From Oleidesulfovibrio sp047973035 (GTDB lineage: Bacteria; Desulfobacterota; Desulfovibrionia; Desulfovibrionales; Desulfovibrionaceae), in NCBI RefSeq assembly GCF_047973035.1, contig NZ_JBKEBF010000037.1:62001-126000 (forward strand): a DNA stretch of 64,000 bases, given 5' to 3'. The notes under the pieces were generated by a model. It had not been told where the DNA came from, did not search any database, and saw nothing but the letters and a program-made list of their open reading frames with translations. Positions 35,716 to 43,254 of the stretch are shown here, piece by piece (within the stretch, counting starts at the first letter, position 1; each line of letters begins with the position of its first letter). The position numbers and the translations under genes were made by a program.

Positions 35716-36780
35716 ATGTCCGAAAAGCCCTCTAGAATTTTCATCAAGGGTAATGAAGCCATTGCGCGCGGCGCGCTGGCTGCTGGCTGTACCTGTTACT
35801 TCGGGTACCCCATCACCCCTCAGAACGATATTCCCGAGTTTATGTCCACCGCCATTGTGAAAGAAGGTGGTGAATTTGTTCAGGCTGAATCGGAAGTGGC
35901 AGCAGCCAACATGCTGCTGGGCGCAGCCGCCGCAGGTGCGCGTGCGCTGACCACTTCCTCCAGCCCCGGTGTTTCGCTGATGCAGGAAGCCATTTCCTAC
36001 ATGGCAGGAAGCGAGCTGCCCGGCGTCATCGTAAACATGAACCGCGGCGGTCCGGGTCTTGGCGACATCGGCTCTTCGCAGGGTGACTACTTCCAGTCCA
36101 CCCGCGGCGGCGGTCATGGCGACTACCGTACTCTGGTTCTTGCTCCCGGCACCTGTCAGGAAGGCTACGACATGATGATCGAAGCCTTTGACCTTGCTTT
36201 CAAGTACCGCAACCCCGTGCTTGTTCTCGGCGACGCCATTGTCGGCCAGATGAAAGAGCCTGTCATTCCGTGGACTCCGGAAAAAGCCGAGAACTACGGC
36301 GTTGAAGACTGGTGCATCGAAGGTGCTAAAGACCGCGGTCCCCGTCTGCTCAAGTCGCTGTTCCTTACGGACGGTGCTCTTGCAAAGCAGAACAGACACC
36401 TGCAGGACAAGTACGAAGCCATGAAGGCCGAAGCCCGCGCAGACATTTTCGAATGCGATGATGCGGAACTGGTTGTTGTGGCGTATGGCTCCATCGGGCG
36501 TATCGTCAAAAGCTCCGTTCGTCGTCTGCGCGCAGAAGGTCACAAAGTGGGCCTTGTGCGTCCGCTTACGCTCTACCCCTTCCCCGAAGAGCCTATCCGC
36601 GCTCTGGCAGAAAAGGGCAAGCGTTTTCTTACCATTGAACAGAACTGCGGACAGATGGTTGAAGACGTGCGTCTTTCCATCCGCGGTCTGGCCGATTCTG
36701 ACTTCTACGGTCATATGCCCGGCAACCTGCCCGGTTCCGACGACTTCGTGGAAGCAATAGTCGCAAGGCTGGGGAGGTAA
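35716..36780 (+). CDS. vorB: 2-oxoacid:ferredoxin oxidoreductase alpha subunit (VorB/KorA-like)
   Basis: Pyrimidine-binding subunit of a 2-oxoisovalerate or 2-oxoglutarate ferredoxin oxidoreductase, which decarboxylates a 2-oxoacid to acyl-CoA with reduced ferredoxin. The 354-residue sequence has the family start GNEAIARGALAAGCTCYFGYPITP and ESEVAAANMLLGAAAAGARALTTSSSPG. The ATG has AAGGAG at a spacing of 8. Which 2-oxoacid is used cannot be settled by eye; the beta-subunit motif favours the Vor/Kor group over pyruvate enzymes. Confidence 0.88.
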   Translation: MSEKPSRIFIKGNEAIARGALAAGCTCYFGYPITPQNDIPEFMSTAIVKEGGEFVQAESEVAAANMLLGAAAAGARALTTSSSPGVSLMQEAISYMAGSELPGVIVNMNRGGPGLGDIGSSQGDYFQSTRGGGHGDYRTLVLAPGTCQEGYDMMIEAFDLAFKYRNPVLVLGDAIVGQMKEPVIPWTPEKAENYGVEDWCIEGAKDRGPRLLKSLFLTDGALAKQNRHLQDKYEAMKAEARADIFECDDAELVVVAYGSIGRIVKSSVRRLRAEGHKVGLVRPLTLYPFPEEPIRALAEKGKRFLTIEQNCGQMVEDVRLSIRGLADSDFYGHMPGNLPGSDDFVEAIVARLGR

Positions 36781-36783
36781 TCC

Positions 36784-37560
36784 ATGCAAGCCGAAAATAA
36801 CGAAAAGCTGGTCTTCGACGTACCCGAAGTCTTGGCCGACCGTCCTACTCACTACTGCCCCGGTTGTCACCACGGTGTGGCGCACCGCCTTGTGGCCGAA
36901 GTGCTTACCGAAATGGGCCTTGTGGAAGATACCCTCTGCGTCGGTTCCATCGGTTGTTCGGTGTTTATTTACAATTACCTTGATGTTGACGCGGTAGAAG
37001 CACCCCACGGGCGTGCTCCTGCAGTGGCAACCGGTGTAAAGCGTGCACGCAAGGATAAATTTGTCTTTACCTATCAGGGTGATGGCGACCTTGCTTCCAT
37101 CGGCCTTGCCGAAATCGTGCATGCAGCCAACCGTGGCGAGCGCATCTCCGTTGTGTTTGTAAACAATACCGTTTACGGCATGACCGGCGGTCAGATGGCA
37201 CCCACCACTCTGGTAGGCCAGAAAACCACCACCTGCCCCGGCGGACGTTGCGCAGAAAGCGAAGGTCAGCCCATTAAAATGACAGAGATTATTGCCGGTC
37301 TGGGCGGCACCGCATATGCTGCGCGTGTTTCGCTTGATTCGGTAAAGAATATCCGTCAGGCCAAGCGTGCTCTGCGCAAGGCTTTTGAAGTGCAGGCAAA
37401 CAACGTCGGCTTCGGCTTTGTTGAAATGCTGTCCGGCTGCCCCACCAATTGGCGCATGGACCCCGTATCCGCTAACAAGCGCATCGCCGAAGAGATGATC
37501 CCCTACTTCCCGCTGGGAGTATACAAAGACATCACCGCCGAAGCGGCCGAGGAGGAATAA
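36784..37560 (+). CDS. 2-oxoacid:ferredoxin oxidoreductase beta subunit (TPP-binding)
   Basis: The 258-residue thiamine-diphosphate-binding subunit. CPGCHHG near the N-terminus, the TPP motif GDGDLASIG followed by NNTVYGMTGGQMAPTT, and Cys residues in CPGGRC are typical. It follows the alpha subunit after 3 bases and is preceded by GGGGAGG. Confidence 0.9.
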   Translation: MQAENNEKLVFDVPEVLADRPTHYCPGCHHGVAHRLVAEVLTEMGLVEDTLCVGSIGCSVFIYNYLDVDAVEAPHGRAPAVATGVKRARKDKFVFTYQGDGDLASIGLAEIVHAANRGERISVVFVNNTVYGMTGGQMAPTTLVGQKTTTCPGGRCAESEGQPIKMTEIIAGLGGTAYAARVSLDSVKNIRQAKRALRKAFEVQANNVGFGFVEMLSGCPTNWRMDPVSANKRIAEEMIPYFPLGVYKDITAEAAEEE

Positions 37561-37564
37561 GCCA

Positions 37565-38116
37565 ATGAGTCTGTATCAGGACGTCATCATTGCCGGTTTC
37601 GGCGGACAGGGCGTTATGCTTATCGGCAACCTTCTGGCATATGCCGGTATGGAAAGCGGTCTTAACGTAACCTATATTCCCGTTTACGGCCCTGAAATGC
37701 GCGGCGGTACTGCAAACTGCACCGTTGTTATTTCTAACGAAGACATCGGTTCGCCCATCATTCAGCGCCCTGCCAGCCTGATCATCATGAACCAGCCCTC
37801 CATGGACAAGTTCCAGCCCATGATGCAGGACGGCGGAGTTCTGATTGTAAACTCTTCGCTGGTGGATATGGCGCAGGCAGAAAGCCGCGTAAAAGCATAC
37901 GGTGTGCCCGCAAACGAAATTGCCGATCAGCTGGGTAATACCCGTATGGCAAACATGGTTGCACTTGGCGCATACGTAAAGGCAACCGGCGTTATGGATC
38001 TGGAAGTGGTTAAGAATAGCCTGAGTAACGTTATCTCCAGCCACTATTCGCACCTGATCCCCAAAAACGCAGAGGCGCTGCAAGCCGGTGCCGACCAGGT
38101 GGCAGCACAGATGTAG
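37565..38116 (+). CDS. 2-oxoacid:ferredoxin oxidoreductase gamma subunit
   Basis: The 183-residue gamma domain, recognised by its start IIAGFGGQGVMLIGNLLAYAG and by VPVYGPEMRGGTANC-like sequence (here IPVYGPEMRGGTANC). It completes a delta-alpha-beta-gamma operon. The SD is GAGGA just upstream. A parS site and a terminator follow. Confidence 0.9.
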   Translation: MSLYQDVIIAGFGGQGVMLIGNLLAYAGMESGLNVTYIPVYGPEMRGGTANCTVVISNEDIGSPIIQRPASLIIMNQPSMDKFQPMMQDGGVLIVNSSLVDMAQAESRVKAYGVPANEIADQLGNTRMANMVALGAYVKATGVMDLEVVKNSLSNVISSHYSHLIPKNAEALQAGADQVAAQM

Positions 38117-38133
38117 TTTGCCGCCGATATTGA

Positions 38134-38149
38134 CGTTTCACGTGAAACG
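38134..38149. promoter_or_regulatory. parS site 3 (variant)
   Basis: CGTTTCACGTGAAACG keeps the 14-base parS core and replaces the outer T/A pair by C/G; the palindrome extends to 18 bases. It lies between the gamma-subunit stop and its terminator, about 11.5 kb from parA. Confidence 0.85.
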
Positions 38150-38163
38150 TTGGTGTACAATAT

Positions 38164-38196
38164 CCGCCCGCATGGCCACATGCGGGCGGTTTTTTG
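38164..38196 (+). terminator. Rho-independent terminator after Vor operon
   Basis: Eleven-base arms CCGCCCGCATG / CATGCGGGCGG with a 4-base loop and a run of six T. Confidence 0.93.
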
Positions 38197-38506
38197 TTGG
38201 GGGAAGGGGGTTCCGCACCCGCTCAAAGAGTGTTTGTCCTTGGCTGGTAAGTGCTTTTGGGTAACGGCAAAGCGGGCCTATAAGCAGAAGGATGCAGTGC
38301 TGTGGAATATGAGATGACAGTCCAGATTTGCTTGTAATTCAAAAGCGTAGCATTTCTTCCGCGTAAATCATTTTTTGCCGGTATCTGTCTTTTTGCTGGC
38401 CTTGTTTCGCTTATGCCTGCGGCTTTACCGATGCCTGACTGCTGTCCCCTCCTGTCATTACGCTTCCGGTTGTTGTGGTGGCTGAAAGTACCGTGCAATG
38501 TGAGGT
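38197..38506. other. Gene-free gap before the SPL-like gene
   Basis: About 310 bases with no gene, repeat or RNA that I recognise. Confidence 0.4.
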
Positions 38507-39379
38507 ATGGACTACATCGAAGCCAAAACCATTCTTACACGTGTGAAAGACGCTCCTGACAAGCTCTTCGGCAGCTACTATAATATGAACCTGTATCGCG
38601 GCTGCCCGCATGGTTGTATTTATTGCGATACACGCAGTACGTGCTACGACATAGGCGCCCTTGAGCATATACGGGTAAAGCAGGATGCGTTGAAAATTCT
38701 GGCTGATGAACTGCCGCGCAAGCGTCAGCGCGGCACAGTGACCACAGGTTCTATGAACGACCCCTACATGCCTGCGGAGAAAAAGCTGGAGCTTACACGC
38801 GGGGCACTGCGGCTGTTTGGCCGTCATGGTTTCGGGGTGCATGTAATCACTAAAAGCACGCTGGTAACACGCGATATTGATATGCTCAGGCTTGTAGGGC
38901 GTACCTATGCGGCGGTCTCCGTTACTGTGACCACCGCTGGAGACGCACTGGCGGCAAAAATAGAACCGCACGCCCCGCCTCCGTCCGAGCGTTTCAAGGC
39001 AGTTAAAGCGCTGCGTGATGCCGGAATTTATGCCGGAATCACACTCATGCCTACGCTGCCCTTCATTACAGATTCTACAGATATGGTTAGTGAGGTCGTC
39101 CGGCAGGCGGGAGAGGCTGGTGCTTCGTACATACTGTTCTGGCCGGGAATGTCGCTGCGCGAAGGCAGCCGGGAGTATTATTTCGGGCAGTTGAAAGAGC
39201 ATTTTCCGGAAGTGCTTAATGAATACCGGCGCAGGTTCGGCAAAGAATATATCTGTAATTCCCCGAATGCAGAGGAGCTGTACCGTGCGGTAACCAGCGG
39301 CTGCGCCGAGTACGGTATGGAGCGGTCTATCCGCATATGGAAGCCCGCGCAGGCAACGCAGCTACAGTTATTGCAATAA
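38507..39379 (+). CDS. SPL-like (SplB/Rv2578c family) radical SAM protein
   Basis: A 290-residue radical SAM protein. The cluster motif CPHGCIYC lies at 33-40 with Cys33, Cys37 and Cys40, preceded by NMNLYRGC, as in the SPL family of radical SAM proteins. TGSMNDPYMPAEKK and HVITKSTLVTRDIDML are also typical. Spore photoproduct lyase itself repairs spore DNA, but these homologues occur in bacteria that do not sporulate and have no settled function. The GAGG before the ATG is only one base away, so the SD is poorly placed. It is a single gene. Confidence 0.82.
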   Translation: MDYIEAKTILTRVKDAPDKLFGSYYNMNLYRGCPHGCIYCDTRSTCYDIGALEHIRVKQDALKILADELPRKRQRGTVTTGSMNDPYMPAEKKLELTRGALRLFGRHGFGVHVITKSTLVTRDIDMLRLVGRTYAAVSVTVTTAGDALAAKIEPHAPPPSERFKAVKALRDAGIYAGITLMPTLPFITDSTDMVSEVVRQAGEAGASYILFWPGMSLREGSREYYFGQLKEHFPEVLNEYRRRFGKEYICNSPNAEELYRAVTSGCAEYGMERSIRIWKPAQATQLQLLQ

Positions 39380-39494
39380 CACTGAGCTGTTCTCCATTTG
39401 CTTTTTTTCCGCATCATAAAGAAGGACTCAATGCATAATGGAATGGCGGCTGCTCTGCTTGTTCCCCGCCCCTGCTCTCTGCTTTATACCGTTC

Positions 39495-39531
39495 AAATAA
39501 AAGCCTCCGGCGGCATACTGCCGCCGGAGGC
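39495..39531 (-). terminator. Terminator after tandem universal stress gene
   Basis: Eleven-base perfect arms GCCTCCGGCGG / CCGCCGGAGGC with a 7-base loop; TTTTATTT follows on the minus strand. The arm shares GCCTCCGGCGG with the dispersed repeat. Confidence 0.8.
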
Positions 39532-39556
39532 GAAGAGTTGTCATGCAGCACTAAAT

Positions 39557-40498
39557 CTAGCAGCAAAGGCACAGCGCACAGTTGCGCAGCCTGCGCATCA
39601 GCTTGTTTGCCACCGCACCCATCAGCAAATGCTCGATGAGGTTTGACCCCATTCCGCGTCTGCCTGCCACCACAAGGCCGTAGTTACCTTCCAGCGAAAG
39701 CCGCAGGATGGTTTCCACCACGTTGTTATGCGTGACAACGCTGGTAGAGACACGTTCCGGCGCAACACCCTGCCCTTCCATAATCTGGCGGCATTGTTTG
39801 AACAACATGCCGCTGTCGGTAAAGCCGCATGGATTTGTTTTGCAGATGCGCAGCAATGTGAATTCGTGGGGGCTGTCTGCTCCCAGAATATGAGAAATAT
39901 GGTGTACGGCGTTAAAGGCTGAGGCAGAACCGTCAACGCAGATAAGCACCTTTTGAGAACCGGAAGGGTTCGGCGGACACAGCCAGAGCGGGACAATGCA
40001 CGACTGCTTGATCAGCCCGCCGGTGATGTCGGGTGTGCCTTCCAGCAGGTTTTCCAGCCAGGTACGCCCCCGGTTGCCAAGAGCAATGGCAGAGTGTCCG
40101 CCATTGACCCCCTGATACATAATATCCCAGTCCATGGCCGTTGTGTTCGGCACAGAGCGCAAAGTAATACGGTCTTCTTCAACACCTGCCTTCAAAAGCA
40201 GTTTTTCGGCCTCTGCAAGGCTGGCTGTACCTAACGCGATATGGCGGTTATACTCTTCGTCATCCATACCGCCCACGCCTAATGCAAGGCCGTAAGGGCC
40301 TCTGTTGTGCTGCTGCTTCGGCGGTGCGACGTATAAAAGTGTAATACCGACAGACGTTGCATTGTGTAAGAACTGTGCAGCAAACTGTGCAGCGTGCAGA
40401 TGGTTTTGCGATTCGCTTACAGTGACCAGCACATCGCGTTTGGGAACAAGAGGTGCAGAAGGTATTGATGGATTCGGACGATTTTTAGAAACAGGCAT
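39557..40498 (-). CDS. Tandem-domain universal stress protein
   Basis: A 313-residue cytoplasmic protein with two UspA domains (about 20-165 and 170-313). The second has an ATP-binding-type motif (GRRGMGSN followed by GA after about nine residues); the first has a looser version (GNRGRTW). The N-terminal 20 residues are Pro-rich. The ATG at 40498 has GGAG upstream. Cys residues cluster at the very end (CALCLCC), which is unusual. It is divergently placed from the alcohol dehydrogenase gene. Confidence 0.85.
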   Translation of the reverse strand: MPVSKNRPNPSIPSAPLVPKRDVLVTVSESQNHLHAAQFAAQFLHNATSVGITLLYVAPPKQQHNRGPYGLALGVGGMDDEEYNRHIALGTASLAEAEKLLLKAGVEEDRITLRSVPNTTAMDWDIMYQGVNGGHSAIALGNRGRTWLENLLEGTPDITGGLIKQSCIVPLWLCPPNPSGSQKVLICVDGSASAFNAVHHISHILGADSPHEFTLLRICKTNPCGFTDSGMLFKQCRQIMEGQGVAPERVSTSVVTHNNVVETILRLSLEGNYGLVVAGRRGMGSNLIEHLLMGAVANKLMRRLRNCALCLCC

Positions 40499-40858
40499 GG
40501 GAGACTCCGTAAGGCAGATACGGCAGCAAGTACTATAACCGCTGCACTGGTACTGATCGCTGACTGTTGTAAGGGCATGAAGTGCAACGCCCTGACATGT
40601 CTGGAAGTACGTATTAGGTAGATTATACGAGTACTCAACGAAAAGCAAAGGGGTTATGTTGCTTGATAATTCGTCAGGCACCGTCTGGTGCGTACTTGTT
40701 TCAGGGCAAAAAAGGAGTATGAGGGAAGGTACGCACAAAAATGAGTGCATACTCCGGCAACAGCTTTAACGATGCGCGTCTGAAAGTTTGTCAAACGCAA
40801 AAATTCAGAATTATAAGACATAATTATATTCCGCATACAATCCTTAAGGAGGATAATC
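40499..40858. other. Divergent promoter region, Usp and alcohol dehydrogenase
   Basis: About 360 bases carrying the two divergent promoters; no unambiguous box or operator was found. Confidence 0.4.
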
Positions 40859-42019
40859 ATGCTTGATTTCAACTTTCATAACCCTACCCACATTGTTTTC
40901 GGTAAAGACAGACTGGCAGAACTGGACACGCTTGTTCCTGCTGATGCCAACGTGCTTATTTTATACGGCGGCGGCAGCGTAAAGCGGTTCGGCGCTTTTG
41001 ATAAGGTGCGAAGCGCACTGGGGTCTCATCGCCGGGTGTTTGAGTTTGGCGGGATTGAAGCCAACCCCCGTTATGAAACTCTTATGAAGGCCGTGGAACT
41101 GGTAAAAAAAGAAGGTATCAATTTTTTGCTGGCCGTGGGCGGCGGGTCTGTCATGGACGGTACGAAGTTTGTTTCGCTTGCGTCCGTGTTCGACGGTGAT
41201 CCGGAGTCTATCCTGTACCATGGTTTTGCAGGGGTGCCCGCAGCCAAGGCCGTGCCGTTGGGGTGTGTGGCGACATTGCCTGCCACCGGTTCCGAGATGA
41301 ATTGCGGCGGTGTTATCAGCAAGGGTGACGGAAAGTTTCCCGTGCTCTGTCCGCTTACCTTCCCGAAGTTTTCGATTCTTGACCCCACGCTTACCTACTC
41401 GTTGCCTGCCAAGCAGGTGGCAAACGGTGTGGTGGACACCTTTGTCCACGTTATGGAGCAGTATCTCACTTTCCCCGTGGAAGGCCGCTTTCAGGACAGA
41501 ACCTCAGAAGGCATCCTGCTGACCCTGATCGAAATCGGACGTTATACGATTGATCACCCCGAAGACTACGATGCCCGTGCGAACCTTGTATGGTGCGCCA
41601 CCATGGGGCTGAACGGCCTTATCGGTTCGGGTGTACCGCAGGACTGGGCAACTCATATGATCGGGCACGAGATTACGTCTCTTTACGGTCTTGATCACGG
41701 TCAGACTCTGGCCATCATTCTGCCTGCCTTGATGGATGTGCGCCGCGAATCCAAACGCGAAAAGCTGCTGCAGTATGCCGAGCGCATCTGGAACATCACC
41801 GAAGGCACAGATGACGAACGCATTAATGCCGCCATAGCCAAAACAAGGGAGTTCTTTGAGTCTCTGGGCGTTAAAACCCGCCTTTCCGACCATAAGCTTG
41901 GCGTTGAACATTTCGACGCTGTAATCAAGGGGCTGGAAGCAAAAGGACTGACAGCAATGTCCGAGCGCGGCGACCAGAAGCTGGAAGTAAGCCGGAATGT
42001 TCTGAAGGCTGCCCTGTAG
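40859..42019 (+). CDS. Iron-containing alcohol dehydrogenase (YqhD/BDH-like)
   Basis: A 386-residue group III dehydrogenase that likely reduces aldehydes with NADPH. The nucleotide motif GGGSVMDGTK is at about 97-106, and metal-ligand regions are visible: VVDTFVHVMEQ, HMIGHEIT and LDHGQTLA. LPATGSEMN is the family signature. A strong SD (AAGGAGG) precedes the ATG and a strong terminator follows, so it is well expressed and monocistronic. The aldehyde substrate is unknown. Confidence 0.93.
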   Translation: MLDFNFHNPTHIVFGKDRLAELDTLVPADANVLILYGGGSVKRFGAFDKVRSALGSHRRVFEFGGIEANPRYETLMKAVELVKKEGINFLLAVGGGSVMDGTKFVSLASVFDGDPESILYHGFAGVPAAKAVPLGCVATLPATGSEMNCGGVISKGDGKFPVLCPLTFPKFSILDPTLTYSLPAKQVANGVVDTFVHVMEQYLTFPVEGRFQDRTSEGILLTLIEIGRYTIDHPEDYDARANLVWCATMGLNGLIGSGVPQDWATHMIGHEITSLYGLDHGQTLAIILPALMDVRRESKREKLLQYAERIWNITEGTDDERINAAIAKTREFFESLGVKTRLSDHKLGVEHFDAVIKGLEAKGLTAMSERGDQKLEVSRNVLKAAL

Positions 42020-42049
42020 CATCCTTCGGACAAGAAGTTACGCATAGTA

Positions 42050-42086
42050 AACAGCCCGCAGGCCATGTGGCCGGCGGGCTGTTTTT
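42050..42086 (+). terminator. Rho-independent terminator after alcohol dehydrogenase
   Basis: ACAGCCCGC(A)GGCC pairs with GGCC(G)GCGGGCTGT around an ATGT loop, then TTTTT. Confidence 0.9.
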
Positions 42087-42164
42087 GTAGGGGGCTGGAT
42101 AAGTGGTGATGTGGTGCGCTGGTTTAGCGTTTTTTTGTGGGTGAGTTTGGTTATTCATATATTT

Positions 42165-42183
42165 GACAATGAAAATCATTTTT
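42165..42183. promoter_or_regulatory. Predicted Fur box
   Basis: GACAATGAAAATCATTTTT matches the 19-base Fur consensus GATAATGATAATCATTATC at 15 positions. It lies 92 bases before the ATG of the signal-peptidase-like gene in an AT-rich promoter region. Confidence 0.65.
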
Positions 42184-42274
42184 AATATCAGTTTTGCAAT
42201 GCTATCGTCTGTGAAGGTGGGCTGTTTTCAAATAAATTTTGGCCTTCACGAGCTTCAGCATGTTCCATGAATAA

Positions 42275-43024
42275 ATGAGGTTGGTGGTTTTGATTCGTTT
42301 TGCGTTAGCTGCATTGTCTTTTCTATGCCCGGGTACCGGCCAGATAGTACGGGGGCACTTTGCCAAGGGCTTTGGATTAGGTGTTTTTATTCTAATTGAT
42401 GACCCTCTTCTCTTACTTTTTTCTGGGCTGAAGAATGATAGTTTTTTGTTGTTGATGGGACTACTGGGCGCGCTGGAGGTTCTTGTCCGTCTGTATTCGG
42501 CGTTTGATGCGGCCTTTGCAAAGCCTGTTTTGGCAGGAGACGGCTTTGGCAGCAGCCGCTGGCAGCGTACTGCATTTTTATCCATGTATGTCGTGGCATT
42601 TTTTGTAGTAAACAGTGCTGTGGATGGTGGCCGGTTTCAATCGTATTCAATTGCAGCGGGGAATACTGCGTTGTTGCCGGAATTTGGGGGAGGTTTAAGA
42701 CTGTTGGGAGTTCCGCATTCATATTGGGAGCGAGAGCTTGCTAAAGGCGATTTTGTTGTAATCGAAAAGATAGATTCTGATGCACCCGACAGCTCTCCAT
42801 ATTTATTTCGGATACAGGGAGTTACCGGAGATGTTTGTTCATTTCAATCGTGTGAAAATGTCGGGAGCCTTTCAGATGCGGATGATTCCTGTATGATTCC
42901 TGAAGGACGGTATCTTGTGGAAACAGTAGGGCATAAAGGAACTGTGAGACTTGTTGATGAAACAGAGGTTACAGGAAAAGTTGAGTACGTTTACTGGCCT
43001 TTAAGTGCAATGCGAAAGCTGTAG
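42275..43024 (+). CDS. Signal peptidase I-like membrane protein, probably catalytically inactive
   Basis: A 249-residue protein. Three to four hydrophobic segments span residues 5-117, starting with the CPGTGQIVRGHFAKGFGLGVFI block seen in small membrane proteins. The C-terminal part follows the order of S26 signal peptidase boxes: KGDFVVIEK (157-165), FRIQGVTGD (178-186), IPEGRYLVE (208-216) and GKVEYVYWPL (234-243). The catalytic residues appear lost: the box B serine position reads Asn130 (IAAGNTALLP), and the box D lysine is Phe178. So it may be a pseudoenzyme. A Fur box lies upstream. The ATG is supported only weakly; a TTG at 42290 with GAGG nine bases before is possible. Confidence 0.6.
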   Translation: MRLVVLIRFALAALSFLCPGTGQIVRGHFAKGFGLGVFILIDDPLLLLFSGLKNDSFLLLMGLLGALEVLVRLYSAFDAAFAKPVLAGDGFGSSRWQRTAFLSMYVVAFFVVNSAVDGGRFQSYSIAAGNTALLPEFGGGLRLLGVPHSYWERELAKGDFVVIEKIDSDAPDSSPYLFRIQGVTGDVCSFQSCENVGSLSDADDSCMIPEGRYLVETVGHKGTVRLVDETEVTGKVEYVYWPLSAMRKL

Positions 43025-43128
43025 GTTGAGTTAAAGCACAGGCTCTGCCTTTTGCAAGCCTACTGCCGAGCAAACCTAAAAAGGCAGCGATTGCGAATCG
43101 TATGGTGCAATAGTGACCATAGTTTTCT

Positions 43129-43170
43129 CGGGGTTTGCAAAGGGAATTATTCCCCTTGCCCGCCGGAGGC
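43129..43170 (+). repeat. Dispersed palindromic repeat, copy 2
   Basis: Opposite-orientation copy of the element at 18732-18772: GGGTTTGCAAAGGGAA, an A/T loop, then TCCCCTTGCCCGCCGGAGGC. It lies between the signal-peptidase-like gene and the terminator at 43187. Confidence 0.7.
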
Positions 43171-43186
43171 GAAAATTACTCACCCC

Positions 43187-43224
43187 AAATAAAGAGGCCC
43201 CCTTTCGGGAGCCTCTTTTCATTT
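43187..43224. terminator. Bidirectional terminator
   Basis: Arms AGAGGC / GCCTCT with an inner CCC / GGG stem; T-rich on both strands. It can end both the signal-peptidase-like gene and the PutA-like gene. Confidence 0.78.
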
Positions 43225-43254
43225 TTTTTGGCGCAACGCTTTTTCTATCCAGCT

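Noticed and set aside
35659..37122. Long open frame antisense to the Vor operon
   Set aside because: Same reason: opposite to well-supported genes, no family signature.
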